From UMGS1649 sp045652705 (lineage in GTDB: Bacteria; Bacillota; Clostridia; TANB77; CAG-465), in NCBI GenBank assembly GCA_045652705.1, contig JAZRUV010000020.1:1-21844 (forward strand): a DNA stretch of 21,844 nucleotides. The letters are read 5' to 3'. Positions 5,491 to 12,168 of this stretch are shown piece by piece (the stretch's first letter is position 1; each line of letters begins with the position of its first letter). Under the pieces are notes generated by a model, which saw nothing but the letters and a program-made list of their open reading frames with translations, searched no databases and was not told where the DNA came from. The position numbers and the translations under genes are program-made.

Positions 5491-7641
5491 ATGAAAGTTA
5501 TTAAAAAAACAAAAAAAGTTGATGCAACAGACTTTGCGTTAATGGTTGATTCTACAAACAATCTTGAAAGACAAGAGTTTGATAAATCAAGAATTACAAA
5601 GGCTTTAGTAAAGGAAGCAGGTTGTACTGAAAGCGTAGCACAAGACGTAGCAAATGCCGTTGAGGAGAAATTAGCGGCTTCAAAATTAGAAGTTGTAACA
5701 ACATCGTTTGTTAGATCTATGGTAAATATGGTGTTACTTGAAAAAGGATTAGACAAAGAACTTAAATCTAATTCGGATGTAACTATTCCTTTTTATGATG
5801 TAACACAAATCATAGAGCATCCAAACAAAGAGAACGGAAATACAACTCACTGCCCAGAAAGTGTGAATTTAACTTTAGCAGAGAGAATATTAAAAGAATA
5901 TGCTTTAAATGAAGTATTTGATGCAGATATTTCAAAAGCACATTTAGCAGGAGATATTCACATTCACGACCTTGGCATGATAGATAGATTCTATTGTTCA
6001 GGACACTCTCCAGAGTATGTTAAAAAGAACGGATTAAGAAACATACCAGCCATACCAAATGCTTCTAAACCGGCAAACAGTGCATATGTACTTGCTCGCC
6101 ATATTTGTTCAATTACACAATTTTTATCTGGACAATTTGCAGGGGCAATAGGCTGGGAAGCAGTAAATGTGTTCTTTGCTCCACTATTAGAAAACAAACC
6201 ATATAAAGAAATAAAACAATTGGCACAAACACTTGTGTTTGACTTATCTCAACTTGCAGGAGCAAGAGGTGGACAAGTATCATTTACAGACTTTAACGTA
6301 TATGCCAATATACCAAATCATTATAAAGATGTATATGCGATGGTTGAAAAAGGTAAATTTGTTGTTCAAGATTATCTAGAAGATAGATATTATTTTGATA
6401 CAAGGGAAGAAGCAAAACAATTTGCTGAAGAAAACGGCTACAAAATACTTACATATAAAGATTTTGCTAAAGAATCTAAATTGTTTGCTAAAGCGCTTCT
6501 AGATGTTGTACAAGAAGGAGATGCAGATGGAATGCCATTTGCTTTCCCTAAGATTAACTTCCATATAAACGAAGAAAGCTTTACGGACCCAGATACAAAA
6601 GCATTACTTATGAAAGCTTGCGTTGCCTCAAGTAAGAGCGGATGCCCATATTTTATTTTCGATAGAAATGCATGTTCAGTATCTCAATGCTGTAGATTAA
6701 AAATAGACTTTACAGAAAAAGATATGGAACTTATTAAAACACCTGAAGAATTAAGATTTGTTGGCGGACAAAATGTTTCAATAAACTTGCCAAACATACC
6801 TCTAAAAGTCGGAACAGATGAAGCGGCTATATACAAAGAAATAGAAGATAGAATGGATCTTGCTTGTCGTGCTCATATAATACGTAGAGATTATCTAGTA
6901 AGAGTAGCAAACAGAGAAGGTACACCACTTAAATTCTATTTTAATGGAATGGACGGGAAACCATATATAAGAGTAGACCAAATTTCTTGGCTAGTTGGTA
7001 TAGTTGGGCTAAATGAATTAGTATACAATATGATAGGACAAGAACTACATGAATCAGATGAAGCTTATTTAAAAGGACTAGAAGTAATTTCTTTCATGAA
7101 TAAGAAAACTAAAGAAATGGAGAAAAAATACAACATCCATTTGAAACTAGAAGAAACTCCAGCAGAAAGTACTGCAGGAAGATTTGCAAAACTAGACATT
7201 AAACGTTATGGAGACAAAGCATTCCATAAAGAAAATGAATTTGGTGTATACTATACAAACTCTATACACTTTGCAACAGATAGTGATGTAGATTATATTA
7301 CAAGACTTCAAAAACAATCTAAATTCCATACTTTAGTAGAAGCAGGAAGCATGATCCATATTTGGGGAGGAGAATACAACCCAGATCCAAAAGCAATATA
7401 CAAATTACTAGAAGATACTTGGTACAAAACAAAATGTGTACAATGGGTATTGTCTCCAGAATACACATATTGTAAAGATTGTAGAAAGAAAACAAACGGA
7501 ATACATGATAATTGCCCAAGCTGTGGCAGTGAAAATGTAAGAGGTCTTACAAGAATTACAGGTTACTATGTATTCTTAGACAAATTTAATTCAGGAAAAA
7601 GAGCAGAATTTGCAGATAGAAAAAGAGAGGCTATAAAATAG
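5491..7641 (+). CDS. nrdD: Anaerobic ribonucleoside-triphosphate reductase, class III
   Basis: This enzyme reduces ribonucleotides to deoxyribonucleotides by glycyl-radical chemistry in the absence of oxygen. The 716 residues include an N-terminal ATP-cone-like region (about 15-90) and DIHIHD at 155-160. Further on are FYCSGHS with Cys169, GARGGQVSFTDFN, SVSQCCRLKIDF with the thiyl-radical Cys400/401, and GGQNVSINLP. The tail has four zinc cysteines (661, 664, 675, 678) and the glycyl-radical loop RITGYY with Gly691. All catalytic elements are present, unlike the paralogue upstream. The CCRL form is typical of archaeal, Thermotoga and clostridial enzymes rather than the E. coli type. An inserted charged segment lies at about 283-325. 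The ribosome binding site is AAGGGGGA (about 5474-5481). The downstream nrdH, nrdG and FTR-like genes suggest thiol reduction from ferredoxin rather than formate. Confidence 0.96.
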   Translation: MKVIKKTKKVDATDFALMVDSTNNLERQEFDKSRITKALVKEAGCTESVAQDVANAVEEKLAASKLEVVTTSFVRSMVNMVLLEKGLDKELKSNSDVTIPFYDVTQIIEHPNKENGNTTHCPESVNLTLAERILKEYALNEVFDADISKAHLAGDIHIHDLGMIDRFYCSGHSPEYVKKNGLRNIPAIPNASKPANSAYVLARHICSITQFLSGQFAGAIGWEAVNVFFAPLLENKPYKEIKQLAQTLVFDLSQLAGARGGQVSFTDFNVYANIPNHYKDVYAMVEKGKFVVQDYLEDRYYFDTREEAKQFAEENGYKILTYKDFAKESKLFAKALLDVVQEGDADGMPFAFPKINFHINEESFTDPDTKALLMKACVASSKSGCPYFIFDRNACSVSQCCRLKIDFTEKDMELIKTPEELRFVGGQNVSINLPNIPLKVGTDEAAIYKEIEDRMDLACRAHIIRRDYLVRVANREGTPLKFYFNGMDGKPYIRVDQISWLVGIVGLNELVYNMIGQELHESDEAYLKGLEVISFMNKKTKEMEKKYNIHLKLEETPAESTAGRFAKLDIKRYGDKAFHKENEFGVYYTNSIHFATDSDVDYITRLQKQSKFHTLVEAGSMIHIWGGEYNPDPKAIYKLLEDTWYKTKCVQWVLSPEYTYCKDCRKKTNGIHDNCPSCGSENVRGLTRITGYYVFLDKFNSGKRAEFADRKREAIK

Positions 7642-7656
7642 CATTAGGAGGTTATT

Positions 7657-7884
7657 ATGTTTAAGTTATACACACAAGAAAATTGCCCAAACTGTGAAGA
7701 ATTAAAGTTGTTCTTGAAAGAAAAGGGAATAAGCTACGATGAAGTAGATGTAAATAATGATACAAAAGCTCGTGCTTTTATGATAATGAACGATTTAGAA
7801 ACAACACCAGCACTTACAATGAACGACAATATAATTGCTGGAGACGTAATGGATATGAAATCTAGAATAGAAAGTATGTTATGA
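7657..7884 (+). CDS. nrdH: Glutaredoxin-like NrdH redoxin
   Basis: This 75-residue protein has the glutaredoxin/NrdH fold pattern: strand FKLYT, the redox motif CPNC (residues 10-13), helix, ISYDEVDVN, and the cis-Pro segment TTPAL followed by a glycine turn (IAGD). It should carry electrons as a dithiol to the NrdD active-site disulfide. It sits 15 bases after nrdD with a perfect AGGAGGT site (about 7646-7652), and its stop overlaps the nrdG start (ATGA at 7881-7884). Its own reductant is probably the FTR-like protein encoded at 8565-8747. A general glutaredoxin role is less likely given the position. Confidence 0.93.
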   Translation: MFKLYTQENCPNCEELKLFLKEKGISYDEVDVNNDTKARAFMIMNDLETTPALTMNDNIIAGDVMDMKSRIESML

Positions 7885-8549
7885 TAAAACATGTAATATG
7901 GGCAAGTATGATAGATTATCCTGGTCAAACTGCTACAGTTTTGTTTACGGGGGCGTGTAATTTCAACTGTGATTACTGCTATAATAAAACATTAAAGCAG
8001 GCAGAAGACAAGGTTTTCGATAAAGTTATACTTCCAAAGTTGTTGGAAAGACAGGATTTTGTAAATCACGTTATATTATCTGGTGGTGAACCTACTATAG
8101 ATAAAGATTTTGAGTACATATTAGACACTTTAAATAAATGCGGATTTATAGTAGGAATTCATACTAACGGTTCTAATCCAGATAAAATTATAAATAATAT
8201 AGATAAAATAGATTATTTGGGCATAGACATAAAAACAAGTTTCGACAAATATGATATAGTATCCGGAACAAAGGTCAATGTGGATAATGTGAAGAAAACA
8301 ATCGAATATGTTGCACAAAGTGGAAAGAGTTACGAATTTAGAACAACGTTGTTTCCAAGAGATGTGAATGAACAAGATATTTTAAATATAGCTAAATATC
8401 TAAAAGATATAGGTGCTAAAAAATATCACTTACAACAATTCTATCCAGTAAACGGAGCAGAAAATGTTCAGTCGTATTCAGAAGACACGATTAAAGAGTT
8501 TACAAGAAAATGTAATGAAATAATTCCAACAGTATTAAAAACAAAGTAA
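7881..8549 (+). CDS. nrdG: Radical-SAM activating enzyme of anaerobic ribonucleotide reductase
   Basis: NrdG uses a [4Fe-4S] cluster and S-adenosylmethionine to place the glycyl radical on NrdD. The radical-SAM motif is CNFNCDYC (Cys26, Cys30, Cys33), the SAM-contact motif is LSGGEP (66-71), and HTNGSNP and DIKTS follow as the expected later strands. At 222 residues it is longer than the E. coli NrdG (about 154) and resembles the archaeal/clostridial form paired with CCRL-type NrdD. The start overlaps the nrdH stop by four bases (ATGA), so translation is coupled. No extra ferredoxin-like cluster domain is present, which argues against a pyruvate formate-lyase-activase of the large type. Confidence 0.95.
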   Translation: MIKHVIWASMIDYPGQTATVLFTGACNFNCDYCYNKTLKQAEDKVFDKVILPKLLERQDFVNHVILSGGEPTIDKDFEYILDTLNKCGFIVGIHTNGSNPDKIINNIDKIDYLGIDIKTSFDKYDIVSGTKVNVDNVKKTIEYVAQSGKSYEFRTTLFPRDVNEQDILNIAKYLKDIGAKKYHLQQFYPVNGAENVQSYSEDTIKEFTRKCNEIIPTVLKTK

Positions 8550-8564
8550 AGAGGTAGAGGTTAT

Positions 8565-8747
8565 ATGAAAGGTTATAGATTAAATCCAGATAGAGAATAT
8601 GTAGATAAAATAATTACAGGAACATTAAGAAAAGATGGACATTGTCCTTGTAGAATAAATTCAGATGAAACAACACTTTGTCCTTGTGATAAGTTTATAT
8701 CTGAAGGCCAATGTTGCTGCAAATTATTTGTTCCAATTGAGGATTAA
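8565..8747 (+). CDS. Ferredoxin-thioredoxin reductase catalytic-chain-like protein (ferredoxin:disulfide reductase)
   Basis: This 60-residue protein carries the three cysteine pairs of the FTR catalytic chain: CPC at 27-29, CPC at 39-41 and CCC at 50-52. FTR beta subunits hold a [4Fe-4S] cluster beside a redox disulfide and pass single electrons from ferredoxin to a disulfide. The spacing is CPC-x9-CPC-x8-CxC, against CPC-x16-CPC-x8-CHC in the plant/cyanobacterial enzyme. The active-site His between the last two cysteines is replaced by Cys51. A comparable ferredoxin:disulfide reductase feeds a NrdH-like protein and class III reductase in Methanosarcina barkeri. As the last gene of this operon it probably reduces the NrdH at 7657-7884. 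There is no partner FTR alpha chain nearby. The ribosome binding site lies in GAGGTAGAGG. Confidence 0.85.
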   Translation: MKGYRLNPDREYVDKIITGTLRKDGHCPCRINSDETTLCPCDKFISEGQCCCKLFVPIED

Positions 8748-8785
8748 AAAATACCATCCCAACAGTTTAGTTGGGGTGGTATTTT
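8748..8785. terminator. Bidirectional terminator after the nrd operon
   Basis: A 16-bp stem (AAAATACCATCCCAAC at 8748-8763 with 8770-8785, one T-G wobble) encloses a 6-base loop. A-runs on the left and T-runs on the right suit termination on both strands. It separates the nrd operon from the convergent gene at 8791-9327. Confidence 0.85.
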
Positions 8786-8790
8786 AGTAG

Positions 8791-9327
8791 TTATTCGATT
8801 AATTCCATAATCTTTTTAAAGTCTTGTTCATTCATGCCCAAGGGACATATAGAATCAGCGGTAGGCCAACAGTCAATTGGAGTAGCAGCTTTGTTTGTAT
8901 CGTTTTTTGCCTGATACAGGCGTACGATAGATACATGGAATCCAGCATTGAGTTCGGCGTTGTAGATGCTGTTCATTCCTACAGGACCACTAATGATTTC
9001 GAAAGCAATGACTTTTTCGAGAAGTTCTTTGGGAATTTGACGGATTACTTCGCCAACGCTGGGTTTAAAGTAGCCATAATATCCCCAACGATGTAACATT
9101 TTTATATCTGTCAAAACAGAGAGTTCGTCAAAATCAACGTATTCTGCGTATTCTGTGTAGTCTTTATGGTCTTTGAGCCAAGTATAAGCAGTATTTGTCA
9201 ATTCTTTCTCAGACAACTTGCGTAAATAACAGGGCGTTCCGTTTTTGTGGACGATGGGCTTAATGGTAGCATACCATTTGGAGATTTCCTCGATACTCAT
9301 TTCAGGGATTTCAAATTTCTGTTCCAT
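8791..9327 (-). CDS. Hypothetical protein of atypical composition (178 aa)
   Basis: I do not recognise this protein. It is soluble and mixed in charge, with no signal peptide or membrane helix. Notable stretches are KNGTPCYLRKLSEKEL, TAYTWLKDHKDYTEYAEYVDF, LHRWGYYGYFKPSVGEVIRQIP and a C-terminal CWPTADSICPLGM. Its DNA is visibly richer in G and C than the flanking genes, with codons such as ACG, GCG and CTG that the neighbours avoid, suggesting recent transfer. It has its own strong promoter (9378-9406) and AGGAGG site (about 9333-9338). Bidirectional terminators or intergenic space isolate it, so it is a single-gene unit. Its position between the nrd operon and the lemA-htpX-dut operon gives no clear functional hint. 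Confidence 0.75.
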   Translation of the reverse strand: MEQKFEIPEMSIEEISKWYATIKPIVHKNGTPCYLRKLSEKELTNTAYTWLKDHKDYTEYAEYVDFDELSVLTDIKMLHRWGYYGYFKPSVGEVIRQIPKELLEKVIAFEIISGPVGMNSIYNAELNAGFHVSIVRLYQAKNDTNKAATPIDCWPTADSICPLGMNEQDFKKIMELIE

Positions 9328-9357
9328 AGTTTCCTCCTTGCATTAGCAATAAGTATT

Positions 9358-9370
9358 TACGTGTAACGTA
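9358..9370. promoter_or_regulatory. Inverted repeat in the leader of the 8791-9327 gene
   Basis: TACGT-GTA-ACGTA is an inverted repeat just downstream of the predicted transcription start (near 9371, minus strand) and upstream of the ribosome binding site. It could be an operator. No protein can be assigned to it. Confidence 0.3.
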
Positions 9371-9377
9371 TATAAGT

Positions 9378-9406
9378 ATTATAACAAAAACATAAGTTAA
9401 AGTCAA
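9378..9406 (-). promoter_or_regulatory. Promoter of the 8791-9327 gene
   Basis: Read on the minus strand: TTGACT (9406-9401), 17 bases, TATAAT (9383-9378). A near-consensus sigma-A promoter. Confidence 0.75.
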
Positions 9407-9439
9407 TGTTATGTAAATAAGTGGCGGTGTAAATGAAAT

Positions 9440-9470
9440 ATATCACCTTAACATGACGTTAAAGTGATAT
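9440..9470 (-). terminator. Terminator of the lemA-htpX-dut operon
   Basis: A 13-bp stem with one mismatch (ATATCACCTTAAC at 9440-9452 with GTTAAAGTGATAT at 9458-9470) and a 5-base loop sits immediately past the stop codon of the minus-strand gene at 9476. The minus-strand T-tract is weak, so efficiency is uncertain. Confidence 0.55.
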
Positions 9471-9475
9471 GTTAT

Positions 9476-9946
9476 TTATTGTTCTAATTTTTGCCATATT
9501 TTACTTAAGGATTGCTCCAGAGTATTATATAATTCGTCACCAGTAAAGTTTTTGTATGTATCACCTAAATCGATAGGACCGTGAACAATGTTGCTAGTTA
9601 CTGTTTTAGATATAAAACTATCCTCATTTCTTTTTGCAGACAGTTTTGTAGTATAATGGCTTTCCCTATATGCCGATTCAAATATACCGTCTTTTAAATA
9701 GTATGTTGTAATAGATTTTGTTCTATCATATGCAAAATAGAATGTTTGTACAATTTTATCTTCGTGCTTTTCTAAAGTATATGCATAAGCACCGCCATTT
9801 AGATTATCTCCATCAATGGATGTGGCAATTTTAACTACTTTTGGATTATAATCTTCAATTGTTCTTGTATTGTCTATAATCCATATTGCTGTGATAACGA
9901 TTGTTATTCCTATAATAATTAATATTGTTTTTAGCCATTTTTTCAT
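9476..9946 (-). CDS. Membrane-anchored or exported protein of unknown function (156 aa)
   Basis: Not recognised. A basic start (MKKWLKT) leads into one strong membrane helix (about 7-25, rich in Ile), then a hydrophilic domain of about 130 residues predicted to lie outside the cell. No lipobox or clear signal peptidase site is visible, so a membrane anchor is more likely than secretion. The outer domain has alternating strands (YAYTLEKHEDKIVQTFYFAYD, ITTYYLKDGIF) suggesting a small beta-rich fold, and no cysteines. It is the last gene of the minus-strand operon, 16 bases after dut, with GAGGTGA before the ATG. Its role is not shown by context. Confidence 0.8.
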   Translation of the reverse strand: MKKWLKTILIIIGITIVITAIWIIDNTRTIEDYNPKVVKIATSIDGDNLNGGAYAYTLEKHEDKIVQTFYFAYDRTKSITTYYLKDGIFESAYRESHYTTKLSAKRNEDSFISKTVTSNIVHGPIDLGDTYKNFTGDELYNTLEQSLSKIWQKLEQ

Positions 9947-9962
9947 ATAATCACCTCAAATG

Positions 9963-10424
9963 TTATTTAGAAGTGCTTCCAAATCCGCTAACTCTTTCAC
10001 CTTCAGCTATATCATTATCTGTAGTCATGTATTTCATAAATATTGCTTGTCCTACTACATCACCTTTTTTAATTTCTAATGGTTCTGTGAAGTAGTTATA
10101 GAATGCATAACAAAACGCTCCATCATTATCTGGATTGCCATAAAAGTCTGCATCTATAATACCAACACTATTTGCTAAAACTAATCCTTTTTTGAACGGA
10201 TTGGAGCTTCTGTTACAAAGCATTAGATATTCATCCTCTTGCATATATGCTTTTATACCAGTTTTAACTAAAGTTGGTTTAGAACCAAATGTATAAGGTG
10301 GTATTACACAGTCTTCTGCTGCACACACATCATAGCCAGCAGAATATTTTGTTTTTCTTACAGGCATTATAATATCATGGTTTTCAAATCCTTTTGCTAT
10401 TTCAAATCCTCTTTTTCTTTGCAT
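9963..10424 (-). CDS. dut: Trimeric-type dUTP diphosphatase
   Basis: The enzyme hydrolyses dUTP to dUMP and pyrophosphate, keeping uracil out of DNA and supplying the dTMP precursor. All five dUTPase motifs are visible in 153 residues: I SAGYDVCA (28-35), II CNRSSNPFKKG (70-80), III ANSVGIIDADFYG (84-96, with Asp91 as the probable water-activating residue), IV GDVVGQAIFM (121-130) and V RVSGFGSTSK (144-153). Motif II has Asn-Arg-Ser-Ser in place of the commoner Pro-Arg-Ser, and motif III carries a longer acidic insert (NPDNDG), as in some phage and clostridial enzymes. It lies between htpX and a membrane protein in the lemA operon. The link is not obviously functional, although the nrd genes nearby also serve dNTP metabolism. 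Confidence 0.93.
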   Translation of the reverse strand: MQRKRGFEIAKGFENHDIIMPVRKTKYSAGYDVCAAEDCVIPPYTFGSKPTLVKTGIKAYMQEDEYLMLCNRSSNPFKKGLVLANSVGIIDADFYGNPDNDGAFCYAFYNYFTEPLEIKKGDVVGQAIFMKYMTTDNDIAEGERVSGFGSTSK

Positions 10425-10447
10425 ATATATTTCCTCTTTTCTATTTA

Positions 10448-11323
10448 TTAATTTATATTTCTTAATGCTTCAATTCTTTTTTCTACCAACGGATGTGTAG
10501 ACCACAAGTCAGATTTCTTATCCTTTAATGGATTGGAAATGTACATATGAGCAGTAGATTTATTAGCTGCTTCTAAAATATCTGGATCTCCAGAAATTTT
10601 TTGCAAGGCAGAAATTAATCCGTCAGGATTTCTTGTTATTTCTATAGCCGAAGCATCAGCTAAATATTCTCTTTTCCTAGATATTGCAAGTTGCATTAGA
10701 GTTGCAAATATAGGTGAAAGTATTAAAAATAGTATGGCTATTATTGCAACTATTGCATTGCCACTATCGTTGTCTCTACTACTCCTTCTTCTAAAAGCTA
10801 TTCTAGTAAAGAAGTCGGAAAGGATTACAACAAATCCAACAAATACTGAAACAACAGTAGATAATAATATATCATAGTTTTTTATATGAGATAGTTCGTG
10901 AGCAATAACACCCTCTAATTCATATTTATTTAATTTTTCTAGAAGGCCAGTTGTAACACAAATAACGGCGTTTTCTGGATTTCTGCCAGTAGCAAACGCA
11001 TTTGGACTACCATCTTCAATAACGTATAACTTTGGCTTTGGAAGACCAGAAGCAATACATAAATTTTCTAATATAACACTTAATTGTAAATCTTGTTCTC
11101 TAGTAGCAGGTCTTGCACCATTAAGTCCAAGGACCATTTTATCACAGTTATAATATGAAATTATGGCAGGCAGTATGGAAAATACAAGCGCAATTGGAAT
11201 GGACATTGCCCCCAAATCGTTGTATATACATACACAGTATACACCTACCATAATAACAATAATAAACAGTGATACTATAAAGAAAGAAGATATTTTGTTT
11301 TTTCTAACACTTTGTAGTATCAT
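10448..11323 (-). CDS. htpX: HtpX-like membrane metalloprotease (M48 family)
   Basis: HtpX is a zinc protease of the cytoplasmic membrane that removes damaged membrane proteins. In 291 residues there are two N-terminal membrane helices (about 14-32 and 38-56), the zinc motif HELSH at 142-146, two further helices (about 153-172 and 188-212), and the third zinc ligand in REYLADASA (Glu219). The conserved SPNAFATG segment lies at 106-113 and the family's C-terminal STHPLVEKRIEAL is present. All catalytic residues are intact. It starts 10 bases after lemA, and the lemA-htpX pair is a common arrangement in Firmicutes, probably one transcript from the promoter at 11924-11952. Confidence 0.95.
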   Translation of the reverse strand: MILQSVRKNKISSFFIVSLFIIVIMVGVYCVCIYNDLGAMSIPIALVFSILPAIISYYNCDKMVLGLNGARPATREQDLQLSVILENLCIASGLPKPKLYVIEDGSPNAFATGRNPENAVICVTTGLLEKLNKYELEGVIAHELSHIKNYDILLSTVVSVFVGFVVILSDFFTRIAFRRRSSRDNDSGNAIVAIIAILFLILSPIFATLMQLAISRKREYLADASAIEITRNPDGLISALQKISGDPDILEAANKSTAHMYISNPLKDKKSDLWSTHPLVEKRIEALRNIN

Positions 11324-11333
11324 TTTTACACCT

Positions 11334-11900
11334 CTAGAATGAAACTTTAACTGGTTCTCTTTCGGCCTCGTTAGTTACTTCAAAGAAAGATTTTGGAGCA
11401 AACTTGTTAGCACCAAACATAGATACAACTATGTTATTTGGGAAAACCATAAGTTTTTCGTTATACATTTGAACAGTATCGTTATAGAATTGTCTTGCAT
11501 AAGCAATTTTATCTTCTGTTCCTGTAAGTTCTACCTGTAAAGCAGCAAAATTTTGGTTTGCTTTAAGTTCAGGATAACTTTCTGCTAAAGCGAACAATTT
11601 ACTCATAGCACCTTCAAGCATACCTTCTGCTCTTGCTGAACCTTCAACAGAACCGTTAGCGGCAACATATTGATTTCTTGCTTGTATAACTTTTTCTAAA
11701 GTTTCAGATTCGTGTTTAGCATAACCTTTAACAGTTTCTACTAAATTTGGTATTAAATCAAATCTTCTTTTTAGTTGTGTATCTATTTGTGCCCAAGCAT
11801 TTTCAGTTCTTAGTTTAAGTGAAACTAATGAATTGTATATACCAACAACAAATAGTATTAAAACAATAGCTATTATTAATATAATCCAAAAAAATGTCAT
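11334..11900 (-). CDS. lemA: LemA family protein
   Basis: This 188-residue protein has one N-terminal membrane helix (about 3-23) and the LemA hallmark WAQIDTQLKRRFDLIPNLVE followed by TVKGYAKHESETLEKVIQAR. The rest is a long helical bundle expected to be mostly outside the membrane, ending in FFEVTNEAEREPVKVSF. The biochemical role of LemA is unresolved. It is often encoded with HtpX, as here, and may present or regulate substrates. It is the first gene of the minus-strand operon, with a strong AGGAGGTAT site just upstream of the ATG. Confidence 0.95.
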   Translation of the reverse strand: MTFFWIILIIAIVLILFVVGIYNSLVSLKLRTENAWAQIDTQLKRRFDLIPNLVETVKGYAKHESETLEKVIQARNQYVAANGSVEGSARAEGMLEGAMSKLFALAESYPELKANQNFAALQVELTGTEDKIAYARQFYNDTVQMYNEKLMVFPNNIVVSMFGANKFAPKSFFEVTNEAEREPVKVSF

Positions 11901-11923
11901 AAAATATACCTCCTAATACTTGT

Positions 11924-11952
11924 ATTGTAACATTTACACCTTGAATTTGCAA
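11924..11952 (-). promoter_or_regulatory. Promoter of the lemA-htpX-dut operon
   Basis: Minus strand: TTGCAA (11952-11947), 17 bases, TACAAT (11929-11924). The leader to the lemA ATG is about 17 bases and contains AGGAGG. Confidence 0.65.
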
Positions 11953-12104
11953 TAAATTTTTGTATTATTATTTGTACTTGTACATAATATTATTAAAATA
12001 TAATATATATGTAATAAACAAGAAAAGAGTGACGATAAATCACATAATTGTTGTATAAGAAATATGTATAATATTGCGAAATATATTAGTTATATATTTC
12101 AAAT
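11953..12104. other. AT-rich divergent intergenic region
   Basis: This gap separates the lemA promoter from the wall-protein promoter and encodes nothing I can support. It holds a 12-bp near-palindrome TGTAC-TT-GTACA (11973-11984), a short GTGA...TCAC repeat (12029-12043) and several TATAAT-like strings. Any of these might be regulatory, but none is convincing alone. Confidence 0.4.
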
Positions 12105-12133
12105 TTGACATTGAAATATAAAAATGGTATAAT
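12105..12133 (+). promoter_or_regulatory. Full-consensus promoter of the wall-protein gene
   Basis: TTGACA (12105-12110), exactly 17 bases, TATAAT (12128-12133), preceded by the extended TGG. Both hexamers match consensus and the gene should be strongly expressed unless repressed. The leader holds a small CCGA/TCGG hairpin (12142-12154) abutting the AAGGAGG ribosome binding site. Confidence 0.9.
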
Positions 12134-12168
12134 GATACTGTCCGAGTTAATCGGAAGGAGGAATTTTT

